From Brachypodium distachyon (taxonomy: Eukaryota > Streptophyta > Magnoliopsida > Poales > Poaceae): DNA of 64,000 nt. Where the stretch lies: NCBI RefSeq assembly GCF_000005505.3, contig NC_016132.3, positions 3,906,001 through 3,970,000 on the forward strand, given 5' to 3'. The translations under genes were made by a program, and so were the position numbers. The notes below the pieces were generated by a model. That model searched no databases, was not told the origin of the DNA, and saw only the letters and a program-made list of their open reading frames with translations. Below, one piece after another: positions 20,279-33,000 of the stretch. Every line of letters begins with the position of its first letter. Position 1 is the stretch's first letter.

Positions 20279-22319
20279 TTAGTCGCTGTCATCTTCGTCT
20301 TCACGTGCTTCATGCTGGGCCACAACCTTCTCTATGAACTTCCTGCGAACGCCTTCTATGACATTGTTGCGCGATGAATCGCTGCCACCCTGTCCATCAT
20401 TCAGTACTGGATCCGACTGGCAAAGCGCCAATGCGACCGCTGAAATAAACAGAATAGAAGTTCAGAATAATGTGATGGAATCTCATGTGTAAAACTGAAT
20501 GATTCTGGGATTGATCGTTTGTTGAAGGAAGCCTCGGATCAGTTTGCTGTCAGTTAAATGAGCACGAAAAATTCATGTCACTTCTCTTTTGCAGAAGAAG
20601 CTCCATTTTATGGTAACAGCGATGCAAAACTGCGAACTAGCATGCCACTGTTAGGCACACTCATCTAAAAATTTCTCTCTATTTTTGTGGCATAATATGA
20701 AGGAATGCATCAGGACTCGATATCTAGCACTGTTATGACTGTCATAATGACCATGTTTTCCTTGTAGTACATATATCTCATCATACTGTCCAAGATTATT
20801 GCCACTTCAAGGTATCTACTATCGTATGATAAAGAAAAATGTAAATTTTAGGTGTCTCAAATTTAGTACAAATTTAGTACAAATTTAGTACAAAATTGTA
20901 CTAAGTTTGAGACACTTATTATGGATCGGAGGAAGTATTTTTTTTGTCCAAGCAATAAACTATGAAATTAAAGTAACTAGAACTAAGATACTGGAAACTG
21001 ATTTTGTTGTATAACTTACATTCAGGTGTGCATTTCTTTCCACCGAACTTCTGCAGCCCGACATAAGTCCCTTTGACAGCACTGTTGTTATACACCAGTA
21101 TTGTAGGAACATTCCTATCAGGGTAGTTGGGGATGCAGTCCGTGGAAATGATTTTAACAAACTTGGTTTCTGCGTATTTTGTCGCCAATTCCTCCAGGCA
21201 AGTCTGAAGCAATCCACATTCTGGTATCCTGCCATCAGATCCATATAAGTCTCAGACAATGAACAGCTCAACGATGACAACTTAAAAGAACCCAATGCGT
21301 CAAATCAGGTAGGATTTCTCTCTGTAGTACTTTATGTATTGTAAACACCTTTTGGAAACAGTTAAACAGCATGAAAACAGAAGAACTGCAAATATCTCCT
21401 AGAAGCTCCACTAAGTAGAAAGCCAAATATGTGATAAAGGGCTAATGAGTTACAATCCTACAGCTTCCAGTCGAAACTGGTACAATCGAAAAACGAGTCA
21501 TAGTTCATATCAGTTCTTAGGCAAGAACTTAAAGAGGATGAACAAAGTTCCATGAGCTGATATTCAGTTTAGCTGATTACTGATTCTAAAGAAAACTTAA
21601 GCTGATTACTAAATACAGAATAGTTGGAATATGAATAGAGTTCATGTGCTCACATTCAGTTTAACTGATTTTATTGCATAACTATTGACACCAATATTAT
21701 CAATAGAAATAATTTTGCCTTACCCATCCTTATAGAGGAAGACAACAACCCAGACATCCGGTGGAGCCTGAGACACCTCACGCACGAAATCGGAGCCGGT
21801 GATCGGCACTATCGTGCCAAACCTCGCGGTTTTTGCTGCCTCCCTGAGCTCCGCAAGCCTCATCCTCCTGTGAGCACACACAACGTCAAATTACTATGGA
21901 AATCACACGAATTACCCCCATTTTACCATGCAAATCGGATCAAATAGAACACGAAAAGTACTATAGCATCCCAAGACGCAACTATTAACTGTCGGGAAAA
22001 AATTTAGGCAGCATCATGGATCACCAAACATGACCAGAGACCAGATCGAGGCCGAGGAAGGGGGGAGGGAGGGGTACCTGTACTGCTCGAGGAAGCGGTC
22101 ATCTTCCAGGTCGTCCTCGAGCTCCTCAAGCTCGTCGGGTTCGCGCGCGTCGAGCCATTCCTTGGACTTGGGCTGCTCATCGGCGTCGACCTTGGGGGCG
22201 AAGGCCGGCGGCTTGAAGGGCTCCGGCTTCGCGGGCAGGTTCCCGAGGCGGCGCTGGATGTCGTCCCACTGCGTGCTCGCTCCCTCCACGTCCTTGTACA
22301 CGAAGTGGTAGTCCGCCAT
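20279..22319 (-). CDS. Phosducin-like protein, PDCL3/VIAF type (thioredoxin fold)
   Basis: Four exons: 22078..22319, 21724..21867, 21020..21228, 20279..20439, giving 251 aa. The N-terminus MADYHFVYKDVEGASTQWDD and the acidic stretch ELEELEDDLEDD are typical of plant homologues of PDCL3/VIAF1. The centre (about 85-205) is a thioredoxin-like domain (VWVVVFLYKDG, FVKIISTDCIPNYPDRNVPT) without a CxxC redox pair, so it should not act as a reductase. The C-terminus is acidic (EDEDDSD). Family members work with the CCT/TRiC chaperonin in folding of actin, tubulin and similar clients. An older MITE remnant lies in intron 3. The gene is head-to-head with SSRP1. Confidence 0.88.
20850..20935. mobile_element. 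Stowaway-type MITE, left end degraded
   Basis: The right end (acacttattatggatcggaggaag followed by TA) is clear, while the left terminus is not. The 11-mer aaatttagtac is repeated three times in tandem from about 20859, expanding the left arm. It lies in intron 3 of the phosducin-like gene. Confidence 0.75.
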
Positions 22320-22674
22320 GGCCGCGCACGCGAGAGATCAGGGAAAGAGAAGGGGGAGAGGGGCGAAAGAAGAAGAGAAGAGAAGGAGCTCGGCTGACGG
22401 GTGGGCCCCAACTGCCAGTGGAAACTATCTATTCTCAGCTCATATCACCTGTCAGAAGTCGGGTCCGCGCTTCCCTGTCATCTAGGGCCCGCTGGTCAGC
22501 CAGACATAGGCAAGGCTTCAGTCTATATTAGGAGGGCTGCCGCTGCGCCGCGGCCGCGCCCTCCGATCGCCAAGCAGAAGCGAAACCGCTGGCGTTCGTC
22601 TCGCCGAGAAGAAGCGGAAGCGGAGAAGCTCGAGGTGAAGGCACGTCCTGGCCGGGTAGCGGGCGGCGGCGGAT
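22320..22674. promoter_or_regulatory. Shared divergent promoter of phosducin-like gene and SSRP1
   Basis: Only 355 bp separate the two divergent ATGs. The interval is GC-rich, without an obvious TATA box on either strand, as expected for housekeeping genes. It must hold both leaders and both core promoters. Confidence 0.7.
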
Positions 22675-25600
22675 ATGTCGGACGGCCACCTCTTCAACAA
22701 CATTCTACTCGGAGGCCGCGGCGGCACGGTGGGCTCGCCGTCTTCCTCGCTTGCCCTTCCCCGATTTCTAGGGATGTCGCCTCCTCTGATTCTCCCAATG
22801 TCGCCATTGTAGTGCTGCTATACCCGATTTTTGGTTGAGTGGTTTTTTTTGGCGAAATTTTATACCTCTGTTGTGGGGTTTTCCCAAACCATAAATATTT
22901 CTGTTGTGGGGGTGGGTGTTTGCGGTTAGGGTTCTTCGAGTTCGAGGGGCGACAGCTTCAGCGAAATGGGACTTTTACGGCAACTGGAAAGGATGCAGGC
23001 TTCTCTGGAGATACCTGCATAAGCATGTTAACGATTAGGAGTAGCCCAGGAACAGGGGACCTTGTTGTTGTGAAGTCATTACTCGAATTAGATTAGATAC
23101 AAGGGCTTATAATCTGCAAATGTTTTGGCATGCGGTTATAGTTACTCAAAATTAGTAGATATGATCGTGCGTATTTTTTTCCCCATTGTTCAGATTTTAG
23201 AAGAGATGTTTGCCGTGGCTGCAAATAGTTTCTCAACTGCTGTGCGGTTATCTGAATTGCCTATGCTTTCCCTAACCCTTGATCCGGTAAAAATCTCGCA
23301 TCTGTCATCACTAATGAACGCATGATTTTGATCGTCCTCTCACACCATGCCATCCTTTGTTGTACTTAATTAATGACTTTGAGACTGCAAGTTAAGACAT
23401 GATATATTGTATGTGTGTGGTGAGAATCTTGTCATAGGTTTCATGATTCTTACTCCTTGCAGAATCCTGGTCAGTTTAAAGTGCATCCTGGAGGGCTTTC
23501 ATGGAAGAAACAAGGAGGAAACGTGATCCACATTGATAAAGTTGATGTAACTTCTGTGACATGGATGAAAATCCCCAGATGTTATCAGCTTAAAATCAGG
23601 ACCACAGATGGCCTGGTTTACATGTTTAGTGGTTTTCGCGAACAGGTTGTTATTTCCTTATCACTCTTTTCCTTTTAATGTAATTGAGTACTGATATTGT
23701 ATATCTGACAGAAAACAGGAGAGATATTTGCCTTAGAAGTTACAACCATCTGTGCACAATATTTTTTTTTAAAAATTCTTGATTGTGATGCTTGCTAGTT
23801 TGCAGAATCTATCTACAAGACTAAAAAGTAACAGTATCAATTCTGTTTGTAGAACTATCAACGCTATCTAGATTGTCCCATATTAATTTGCTGTGCTGTA
23901 GCCATGTTTTTGTAAATATTTTTGTTTTGCCAAGCCAGTTATATTTAACCTGAGTAATTTATGTTTTGCTATTTGATATGTTTTCTTGTATGAACTCGTC
24001 ATGTATGACTTATCAAACCTGCGGCTGAGGCATTCTACCTTTATCTTTTATGTCTATTTCAATCATGGTGAATTGGTAAACTGATTGATTCTGTGTCATA
24101 TGTTTTACGTGGGTTATTTAAGTCGTGCAGTATTTATTATATTTTGTTGGAAGACCATACTTTGTATATGTATGTGAACCTTATGGAAATATTGAAGGAA
24201 GATTACACATAGTGCTTCTGTAATCGATACAGCATGCTGTATTTATCATACTATCAGCACGAAAAGTCTGGATGCCCTATTGTTGTATCTCACTCAAGAT
24301 GGGATCCTTTGAATTTTCAAACACTCTTGCTATAGAGTGGGATCAGGTCATTGTTATTCACCAGTGGAGACTAAAACCATCAGATTGTAAAATCGACAAG
24401 CATGATTTGTTTTTCAAAATATTGCTAGTTAGTTCTATGAGTATTAACTTGTTAGCGGTAGTGAGTGGTGAGGTTAATGTATTCTACAAATGCAATATTC
24501 ACCATGAACTTTCTTTCATAGGATACAAGCAACCTGACCAACTTCATGCAAAAGAATATGGGCATCTTACCAGATGAAAAACAGCTCTCTGTTACCGGTC
24601 ATAACTGGGGAGGGATTGATATAGATGGTAAGCTGCATAGCTTTTTTATTTCTGTAAATACTATTACTTAGTTTTGAATTCTATTTTTAAGTTTTATTTC
24701 ATTGTAGGAAGCACGCTCACCTTTATGGTTGGTTCAAAGCAAGCATTTGAAGTTTCTCTACCAGATGTCGCACAAACCCAGATGCAAGGCAAAACAGATG
24801 TTCTCTTGGAGTTTCATGTTGATGATACTACTGGGGCTAATGAGGTTTTATAGCTCATCTATTCATGTTTTCTATGTTTCCATCCCAGACTATTTAATGT
24901 TATAGTGCTACGTTAGCACTTGTTGTGCATATGTTGAGTATTGAGCTCAGTTTAGAATCTCCTGTCATTGTAGAAAGATTCGCTCATGGAGTTGAGTTTT
25001 CATGTACCTATGTCAAATACTCAATTTGTTGGAGACGAGAACCGCTCGTCAGCCCAGGTAACACGCCAACACGAAGCAGATTGACATTGTAAATACTAGC
25101 GACATCTTCTCATTTTTCTTTTCCTTTGTAGATTCTGTGGGAAACAATACTGGGAGAAGTTGATGCTGGTTCTTCTGAAGCGGCAGTTTCCACCTTTGAA
25201 GGGATAGCTATTCTTACACCCAGGTGGGAAATATGACCATCGACTCCTCCCCCCCCCCCCCCCCCCCCACACCTTTGTAGATTCTGTGGGAAACACACAG
25301 AGTCCGTACACGCACAAATTAACAACAGATCTTTGCCAATGCAGAGGACGATACAATGTTGAGCTTCATCTTTCATATCTGCGACTCCAAGCACAAGCTA
25401 ATGATTTTAAAATCCAATACACCAGCATTGTTCGCCTCTTTATTTTGCCAAAGGTTATGTTCTTTTTGTATTTTACTGTGATTTTGTGTTGGTTCATGCT
25501 AGATATGAAAATAATTGTATTCCATGGTTGTGCTCTGCAGTCAAACAATCCTCATACAATGGTGGTTGTCACTCTTGATCCGCCAATCCGTAAAGGCCAA

Positions 25601-28257
25601 ACGCTGTACCCTCACATTGTTATTCAGGTTATGTGCTGCAAAATTTGATCATAATGTTTAGATGTTATTTTATGTTTGGTTTGGCTACTTTGTCGCAGTG
25701 TTTGTTTTGCTGGACAGTTTTGTGTTGTCTGACAGTTTTCCCTTGTTCTCTTGACAGTTTGAGACAGAGACAGTAGTTGAAATAAATGTGAAATTAAGCA
25801 CAGAGCTTCTGGCTGAAAAATACAAAGATAGGTTGGAGGAATCTTATCAGGTGAAAGTTTTGTTACTTTGAAATGATACTATTTTGCTTACATTTGATTC
25901 GATAATAGTGGAATCAGAAATCTTGTGAAATCATAAAATATATACTCCGTGTTAATTTGCCACGACAAGTTTGTTAGTATTAAAAAGTCCTCCGAGAACT
26001 TTATGTATGCTTGAGATAGAAAGAACTCCTTCAAATCACCTGACTTCATTAGAAAACTGAATCTTCCCTGTGCTTTGTTAATAATCGCATTTATGAAACG
26101 TGAATTGGATTTGAACCTGAGACAAGTTAAGGCCAAGCAGGAAATTTCCTTCATTTCCAATGAATGCCTTTTTCAAAACTACTCATTTATATAAGAAATA
26201 ACACCACATTATTTTGGGTGGATCATGCTCATTTCTTTCTAATTGTGCCTCCACAAGGGATAAATTTGGTTTCCTTTATGGAACACAGCACAATATGATT
26301 ATATGAGGCATCAAAGAAAGGCTTATTACCACATAATTTCATTACTCTCAAGTCTCAGCATGTCCACTGTACATCAGGTTCTGTTATAAGTCAGTGTTTT
26401 CTTGTTTGAACTTGCAGTTCTTAGTTCTTACTTATCTTATTCTTTTCTGTTAACAGTTCTTTTGGTCTGCTAGCACCTGTCGTGATAAATCTATTCACTT
26501 ACATGAGTGTTCAATTTATCCATAGGGTCTAATACATGAGGTATTCATCAAAGTTCTGCGTGGTCTATCTGCTGCTAAAGTCACAAGGCCGGGTTCTTTC
26601 AGAAGTTCCCAAGATGGATATGCAGTTCAATCATCACTGAAAGCTGAAGATGGACTGTTGTACCCACTTGAAAAGGGTTTCTTCTTTCTTCCGAAGCCCC
26701 CTACGCTCATTCTAGATGAAGAGGTATTACTTTTTTCTTATGCTAGAAATTGCTTACATCTTTTTTTTACTGGGAATTGATTACAACCTTTTATGCATTG
26801 CTACAACGAAATGATTCATTGCCGAACCATGGAAATTGTTAACCATGCCCGTTGACTACATTTAATGTAGATTGAGTTTGTTGAATTCCAACGCCTTGGT
26901 GCTCGGGGTGCCGGTATGTCATCTCACAATTTTGACCTCCTGGTAAAGTTAAAAAATGATCAAGAGCATCTCTTCAGAAATATTCGAAGGAGTGAATGCC
27001 AGAACCTCTCGAACTTTATCAAGTATGTTCCTTTCTATTGGCTTCAACATCCTTTTTCCTATATACATCGTACTCAAAGGTATCTTCCTTTTTCCTTGAA
27101 AATTTTAAGTGGGAAGCACTTGAAAATGATGAACCTTGGAGATGGTCAAGGTACAAGTGGTGGGGTTACAGATGTTATACATGACTCCGGTGATGATACT
27201 GTTGATCCACATCTAGAGCGAATAAAAAATCAGGCCGGGGATGAGGAAAGTGATGAAGAGGTAGATCGCCTTTTATTGGCTTGTTGTTGCTTGATGTTGA
27301 CTTGTTAATATTGTTACTAAGTCCCTCCATATACTTGTGTTCATTATCACTTCATGATAGGATGAAGATTTTGTTCTGGATAAAGATGATGGCGGATCTC
27401 CTACTGATGATTCTGGTGGAGATGAATCAGATGCTAGTGAAAGTGGGGATGAAAAGGAGGTAATTTTTATTTGCTGATGTGGCAAGCCTGAATTGTGAAA
27501 CCACTATTATCATTATCTCTTACTCTTTGTCTTCTTCCTTTTCTAGAAATCATCCGGAAAGAAAGCCAGCAGTTCAAAGCCACCTGCGAAGAGGAAGCCT
27601 AAGGGTGGGGAAGGCGAAGATTCAGAGAAAAGGAAACGGAAGAGCAAGAAAGATCCTAATGCCCCTAAAAGAGCAATGACACCATTCTTGTGTTTCTCAA
27701 TTTCTGAGCGAGCAGTAAGTTACTCTGACAAAACGAATGAGTATTATGTACATGAAGAGTTGAATTGACATCTATTGATTTTTCTCGCCGATGTGGGGCT
27801 CTTTTCGGTTAAATTCATTCTAAATGCATAAAATTTAGATTGCTAGAGCTTACATCTTGAACTAAAGCCTACGTGATGTTTTCTTGGCGCAGGCTGTGAA
27901 GGGTAGCAATCCCGATTTACATTCAAACGAGATCACAAAGAAGCTCGGACTGATGTGGCAGAAGATGTCAAGTAATATTCCCGATCACTCTCCATCGCAT
28001 TACACATGCCCTAAACCATCTTTCTCCCATCCCTGTCACCTATTTGTTGCATCCACATTTTCCACAATATATAAATACAGTAATACAACCCGTGTGCTCA
28101 CTATTTCCCTTCTCCATCTTGTCAACGAGCTGCAGCCCAAGAGAAACAACCTTACATCCAGCAGTCCCTGGTCGACAAGAAACGCTACGAGGAGGAGTCC
28201 GCGGCCTACCTTGGCGCCAATCTGGCGGACGAGGACCCCATATCCGCCGACGACTAG
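22675..28257 (+). CDS. SSRP1: FACT complex subunit SSRP1
   Basis: Sixteen exons: 22675..22728, 23463..23645, 24522..24627, 24708..24844, 24974..25057, 25132..25223, 25345..25453, 25541..25627, 25758..25850, 26526..26723, 26871..27022, 27110..27260, 27361..27459, 27547..27714, 27893..27971, 28136..28257, giving 637 aa, the usual plant length. SSRP1 pairs with SPT16 as the histone chaperone FACT, which moves H2A-H2B during transcription. Domains in order: N-terminal and Pob3-type PH domains ([34 protein letters not shown]), a middle PH domain ([25 protein letters not shown]), an acidic region ([17 protein letters not shown]), a basic KKxKxK linker and a C-terminal HMG box ([27 protein letters not shown]). 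The CAG acceptor at 28135 was preferred for exon 16 because it keeps HMG-box spacing. Confidence 0.96.
25123..25294 (+). repeat. Duplicated 3' splice site with poly-C tract in SSRP1
   Basis: A 23-bp sequence spanning the exon 6 acceptor (25123-25145, reading cctttgtag then attctgtggg) is repeated exactly at 25272-25294 inside the following intron. A run of about 20 C residues (about 25249-25268) lies just before the second copy. The real exon 7 acceptor is the gcag at 25341-25344. The duplicate carries a full acceptor consensus but is not in a useful exon. Confidence 0.85.
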
Positions 28258-30090
28258 ACTCAAGACACACGACCGATGAATTTGTTGCTTTCTGGTGCGG
28301 TTTGGGCTCTGAAATCGTGCGTTCCAATCCCAGCTCGCGCTGGATCAGTCGTGTTGCTGTGTACAGTATAGTATGGGCTGCCAGTCCTCCCGAAAGAATT
28401 CGAGTTGTCGGCGGATAATTGCATGCAGGCATTTTAGCAGCTGGAGCTGATTATCGTTTTCGAAGTTGGTTATTGAAAATTAGATCAAAGGAAGGAAATG
28501 AGTATTATGTAGTCAGCTTCAATTTATATATCTGCCCCGCGCGCATATATAGAAAGCAAAAATATTTACGTGATCAAATGGACGCGCATAATGCTGGTCT
28601 ATCTAGTAAAAACAAAATATGATTTAAAATGGTTAGAAATCCTTAAGAATTTTCCCTATATTGGTCATTTGATTCGTATGATTGAATCCTATAGTAATAT
28701 TTTAAAGGATTCATTTGTACTATATTTCATCCGAATTTTTCCATCCACCGCAACCTCTTGGTGAAAATTCTTTAATGCCATCAAACAAATTTTGGAGCAA
28801 ACAAAATCCTATAGTTCAAGTAGAAATGTCATTGTAATCCTTCATTTATTTTTCTATTCTCATATTTTTCCATCCCATGAATCAAAGAGGCCGTAGAGGC
28901 GATTTTCATAGGATACTTTCTCTAGTAAAATAGCTTTCCTTCGTCCTCGGATGCTTGACGTGAGTTTGGTTGAAATATCCTCGTGAGGCCGTGACCCCAT
29001 CTCTTCGCGTGACTACTTCCGTCTTTTGTTAAAAGATTATCTTAAACACCCACTTATTCACCATACTGGATACTCTTAGAATCCGCAATGCAGAGCAGCA
29101 AATCTTTTCTTACATCAGAAAATCGGGCCGCTTCGAAAAGCAGATCTTCTCTTCCCTATGCATGTCAGGAGACCTATCGTGAACTGCAGTTGGCCGAGAC
29201 GAAGGGAAATCGGCGGCGGTAAGAGCATCTCCACTCGTACCCCCCATAAATCGTCCGGCGCATTGCCATATGGGAGGCGCCGGCACCCAGCCACACCCTT
29301 CAAATTTGGTTTGTCTCACAGACAGTGGTGGCCCGCGCTGTTTTTCAGTTTCAGACGGCACCCCCGCTATCCTCCCTGTGAGTAGGGAGCGGCCTGAGGG
29401 CGCCGGCTACCTTTTGAATTTAGGAGAGTGAGTTGGGTGAATTTTTCAGTGCTGGCGACCCCATTTGACGTTTGGGGGGCCTTCTGGGGTTTGGGGGTGG
29501 GGACAGCTGGAGAGCAAGATGCTGTAAGCACGTATACGCACATGGAGGAGTTTAGGGTTCGAGCTTGAGGCCACATGCAGCCTGCCTAACTTCCAAATGG
29601 AAATATCTAGGGTGATACTACACGCTATACTCAACACACCGTCAGCATGGCTCAAACGATGCGTAATAGCTTGACGCCTTGTCGCCCCAAGCAGGTCTAC
29701 CGAGTGCTCACTCCGTTCCATAATCCTTGTTGCAAATTTGAACAAAAATGGATATATCTATTCATAAAAATGTCTAGATACATGTAATGTTTTGACAAAA
29801 ATTATGGAACGGAAGGAGTACATCTTAACACCGTTCCTAAAAATTATCAATCGAAGACATCTTGGCAAAAACCTAATCAGGAAAAAACAAATCTGGAAGA
29901 AATAGCTCTCTATAGAATTCACTACAAGTGTTACAAAAAAATAACCTTTCGGCCCAACTAAAATGGATTTCTGGTTAATATATTTTATCTTGTATTCCAA
30001 AATTTTAGGCAGGCCCTGGAATGCGGTAAGCAATACATTCTCGTCTTGTGTCCCAATATTTCATGCAGGGCCTGGAGGGTCACACATAAA
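28258..30090. other. Gap between convergent SSRP1 and UTP25
   Basis: Holds the SSRP1 3' UTR, AT-rich sequence at 28480-28930 that has the look of an old MITE (aaatccttaagaattttcc to atgaatcaaagaggcc), and a Stowaway at 29711-29818. The 29160-29580 part is GC-rich with short open frames on both strands that do not match anything I know. Confidence 0.5.
29711..29818. mobile_element. Stowaway-type MITE
   Basis: Terminal repeats CTCCGTTCCATAAT and ATTATGGAACGGAAGGAG face each other. The right TA is intact at 29819-29820 and the left one has mutated to CA. Confidence 0.85.
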
Positions 30091-33000
30091 TCAGCAGAAG
30101 ACGAACATGCTCTTGTCCGAAGAAATCAGCCTCCGTGCAGAAGATGTTCCAACAATTCGCTCCAACTGCAAATTTGCAAGAAGACAGTGTCAACAAGAAA
30201 AAAATGCTGCTGGACATAATAAATATTTAAACGATTGGGTACCACTAAGGACTTGTTCAGTTGCAACAATACCGGTGGGGATTGAGAGGGATTTGAACTA
30301 GAATTTCAGTTTTCCCGTCAATCCCCACCGGGGTGGGCACAACCGAATCAGCCCGAAAGTGAATTCAGCAAAAGAAATGCAACGCAATACCCAGCTATCG
30401 GTGGCAAGAGAAGAGCATGCGGTACATGCATAACCAATAACAGCTGAACCTACTTTCAGACAAATGCTCAAACCTGGGTGATTATTGTTTTCCGGAATTT
30501 GGCCACAACGTAACAGTACTGTACTAAATAGTTTTGTCAAGGTATGACATGAACTATGCAGTACTATGGCACACAAAACTACATGGCAGGGCCAACATGC
30601 TTTATAAAGATCCAGATTATAATTTTGCTGCGATGTCAACTTAACAGCTGAATAGACTACATTTCTGCTGATGGAACTAAACTATGTAAAACAGCGATCT
30701 TACCTTAAGAAGGTCCAAACGAGAAAAAAGGACATTGCACTTCGGGTTTGCAGATTCACCAAGCATACTTACAAGCTGAAAGAAAAAGAAAACCCCAGGG
30801 CCAGGTACGTATATTTTTTTAACTTTTTCACAGCATAACACAAGACATAGTACATACTGCATATAGCCCATCTCAATAGCCAATACCTCTGGATAGAAAT
30901 CTTTCCTTCCTGGCAATGAGTAGATAACCAAGTGATGTGCTCCCCTGATCTGCATGGACAAACAATCAAGTGCATGCTTATGATACTCGCAAAAAAAAAA
31001 GTGCATGCTTATGAAACGACAGCAAGGGCACATCACAAATACTCCCTCCGTCCCATAATTCTAGACAGATACATCTCACTCTTGTCGAAATATTACATGT
31101 ATCTAGACGCTTTTAAGGAATAGATACATCCATTTTTGGGCAAATTTGAGACAAGAATTATGGGACAGAGGGAGTAACAAATACTCAAGGGCCTTTTAGA
31201 TGTTATGACCTTATATCTGTGGAAGAAGTGGGATCTCTCACTATAAAGCAAGATCTTCTTCTGGCCCTCAAAAAACCAGAGCCTTGAACGAGATATATCC
31301 TGTTGCGATGTAGCCCTAATATATGGGCACACATAGACAGTTACCATATGCATAAGACCAAAAACCAGATTAAATTAAAAAAAAGATTAAAAGAAGATCC
31401 TTTTCAGTTGAACAAATAAGAAAAGCTAGCAGAACAAGGAAGGTCCACTTACTCCCCAATTCTACAGAAAGACGCCTCCTGAGATTTTAAGAAATTGCTT
31501 ATCCTAATATATTCAAAATAGGAACTGACTAATAGCAACACTCCACCCTGCATATTGGATTAAACAAAGAGAACCTTAAAGGTGATATTTTGAATCTTCT
31601 ACTAATAATTAAATATAGAAAACCAGATGAAGTGTCAGACAACGTATGTTCCTACTACGTAGTACCATTTCCAGACATGCCTGGCGCATTTACCAACAAA
31701 ATATTTTATTGCAAAATGCCCAAAGGTATGTAAAATTCTGACAAATACTGTTGCAGAACTTTCCTGGGTAATAAAAACATGGAGTGAACACCATGTGGTG
31801 ACAAAATGTGCGTCTCACTGCTACAAAATATTATGTTTGGTTGCTTGCATCCAAAATATTATATAAAGGCAATCTAGCCTGTTTAGGTGCTGGGTGTTCC
31901 TTTCCTACCAACTTCGAGAAGTACCAAATTAAAGTGAACATGATGATGGTTTTGCGGATATCAGAAGTGACTATAGAAAAACAATACCTCATCAGACTCC
32001 TGAATCTTAGGGTACACCTGCAATAATACATCATAAAACGTTATATATAGCACAGACATATGGGAGCAAAAACAATCAAGAGCCAAGACCATAAAATATG
32101 GCCAAATGAGAACTGTATTAATACTTCTAATACATTATCAAGCATTATCAATAATGTATTACTCCCTCTGACCGGTATTACTTGTCTCAAAATTGCCCAA
32201 ATACGGATGTATCTATGTGTAAAAGGCGTCTAGATACATGTAATATTTCTACAAATAATTCCGGCCAGAGGGAGTATCAAGTTTTCAAATAATGTGAGTG
32301 ATAATTTTGAATAGAGCTAAGTGCGCTAAAGTTTTCAATAATGCATGATCAAGCCTGCAATACAACTATACAAGCACAAAAAGACTCACCTTTGTGCAGA
32401 AATAATCAAAGCGGGCATCCTCAGATTCACCAATAGAAGATGCATCGAACCGTTCATACACCTGTGTATTGGACATTGAGAAACATTTGTAGTTTAGTAT
32501 ATTGTTTTAGCACTAAGTATGTATCTGTTGAGTGAGTTCACCCTAAATTTGTAAAGATTTTCAGGAAGATAGGAACAACCATGAAGCCGTGGCATCAAAA
32601 TATTATTCAGATACACATCTGCACAGTAAACTTGCAAAAATGCCACAGTCTGAGACACACAATGAATCAACTGACCTGCCGTAACTCAAGCTGTATTTTG
32701 GGAAGAACGCCTGTAAACTCAGTCACCAGCTTAACCTAAAAAAGTTGAGTTACAGCATCTTAGAAACATGAACTAAACACAGCAAATGGCTGACTTAGTG
32801 ACTCCAGCATGCTATATACCTTCCCTTCATAATTTAAGCATAATCCATTGAATAGAGCATTCATCTCTGCACCGCAGGCAAACAATTGAAACATAGTAAA
32901 TAGGTTTATGAATAATATATTAGAACACAAGCTTTACCGAACAATTAAAATTAGTATTCCTCCGATCCTAAACTCTTGTCATTGTTTTAGTACAAATTTG

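Noticed and set aside
28131..28135. Alternative GAG acceptor five bases upstream of the SSRP1 exon 16 start
   Set aside because: It would change the frame unless moved further, and the CAG choice keeps the HMG-box spacing (MSTQEKQPY).
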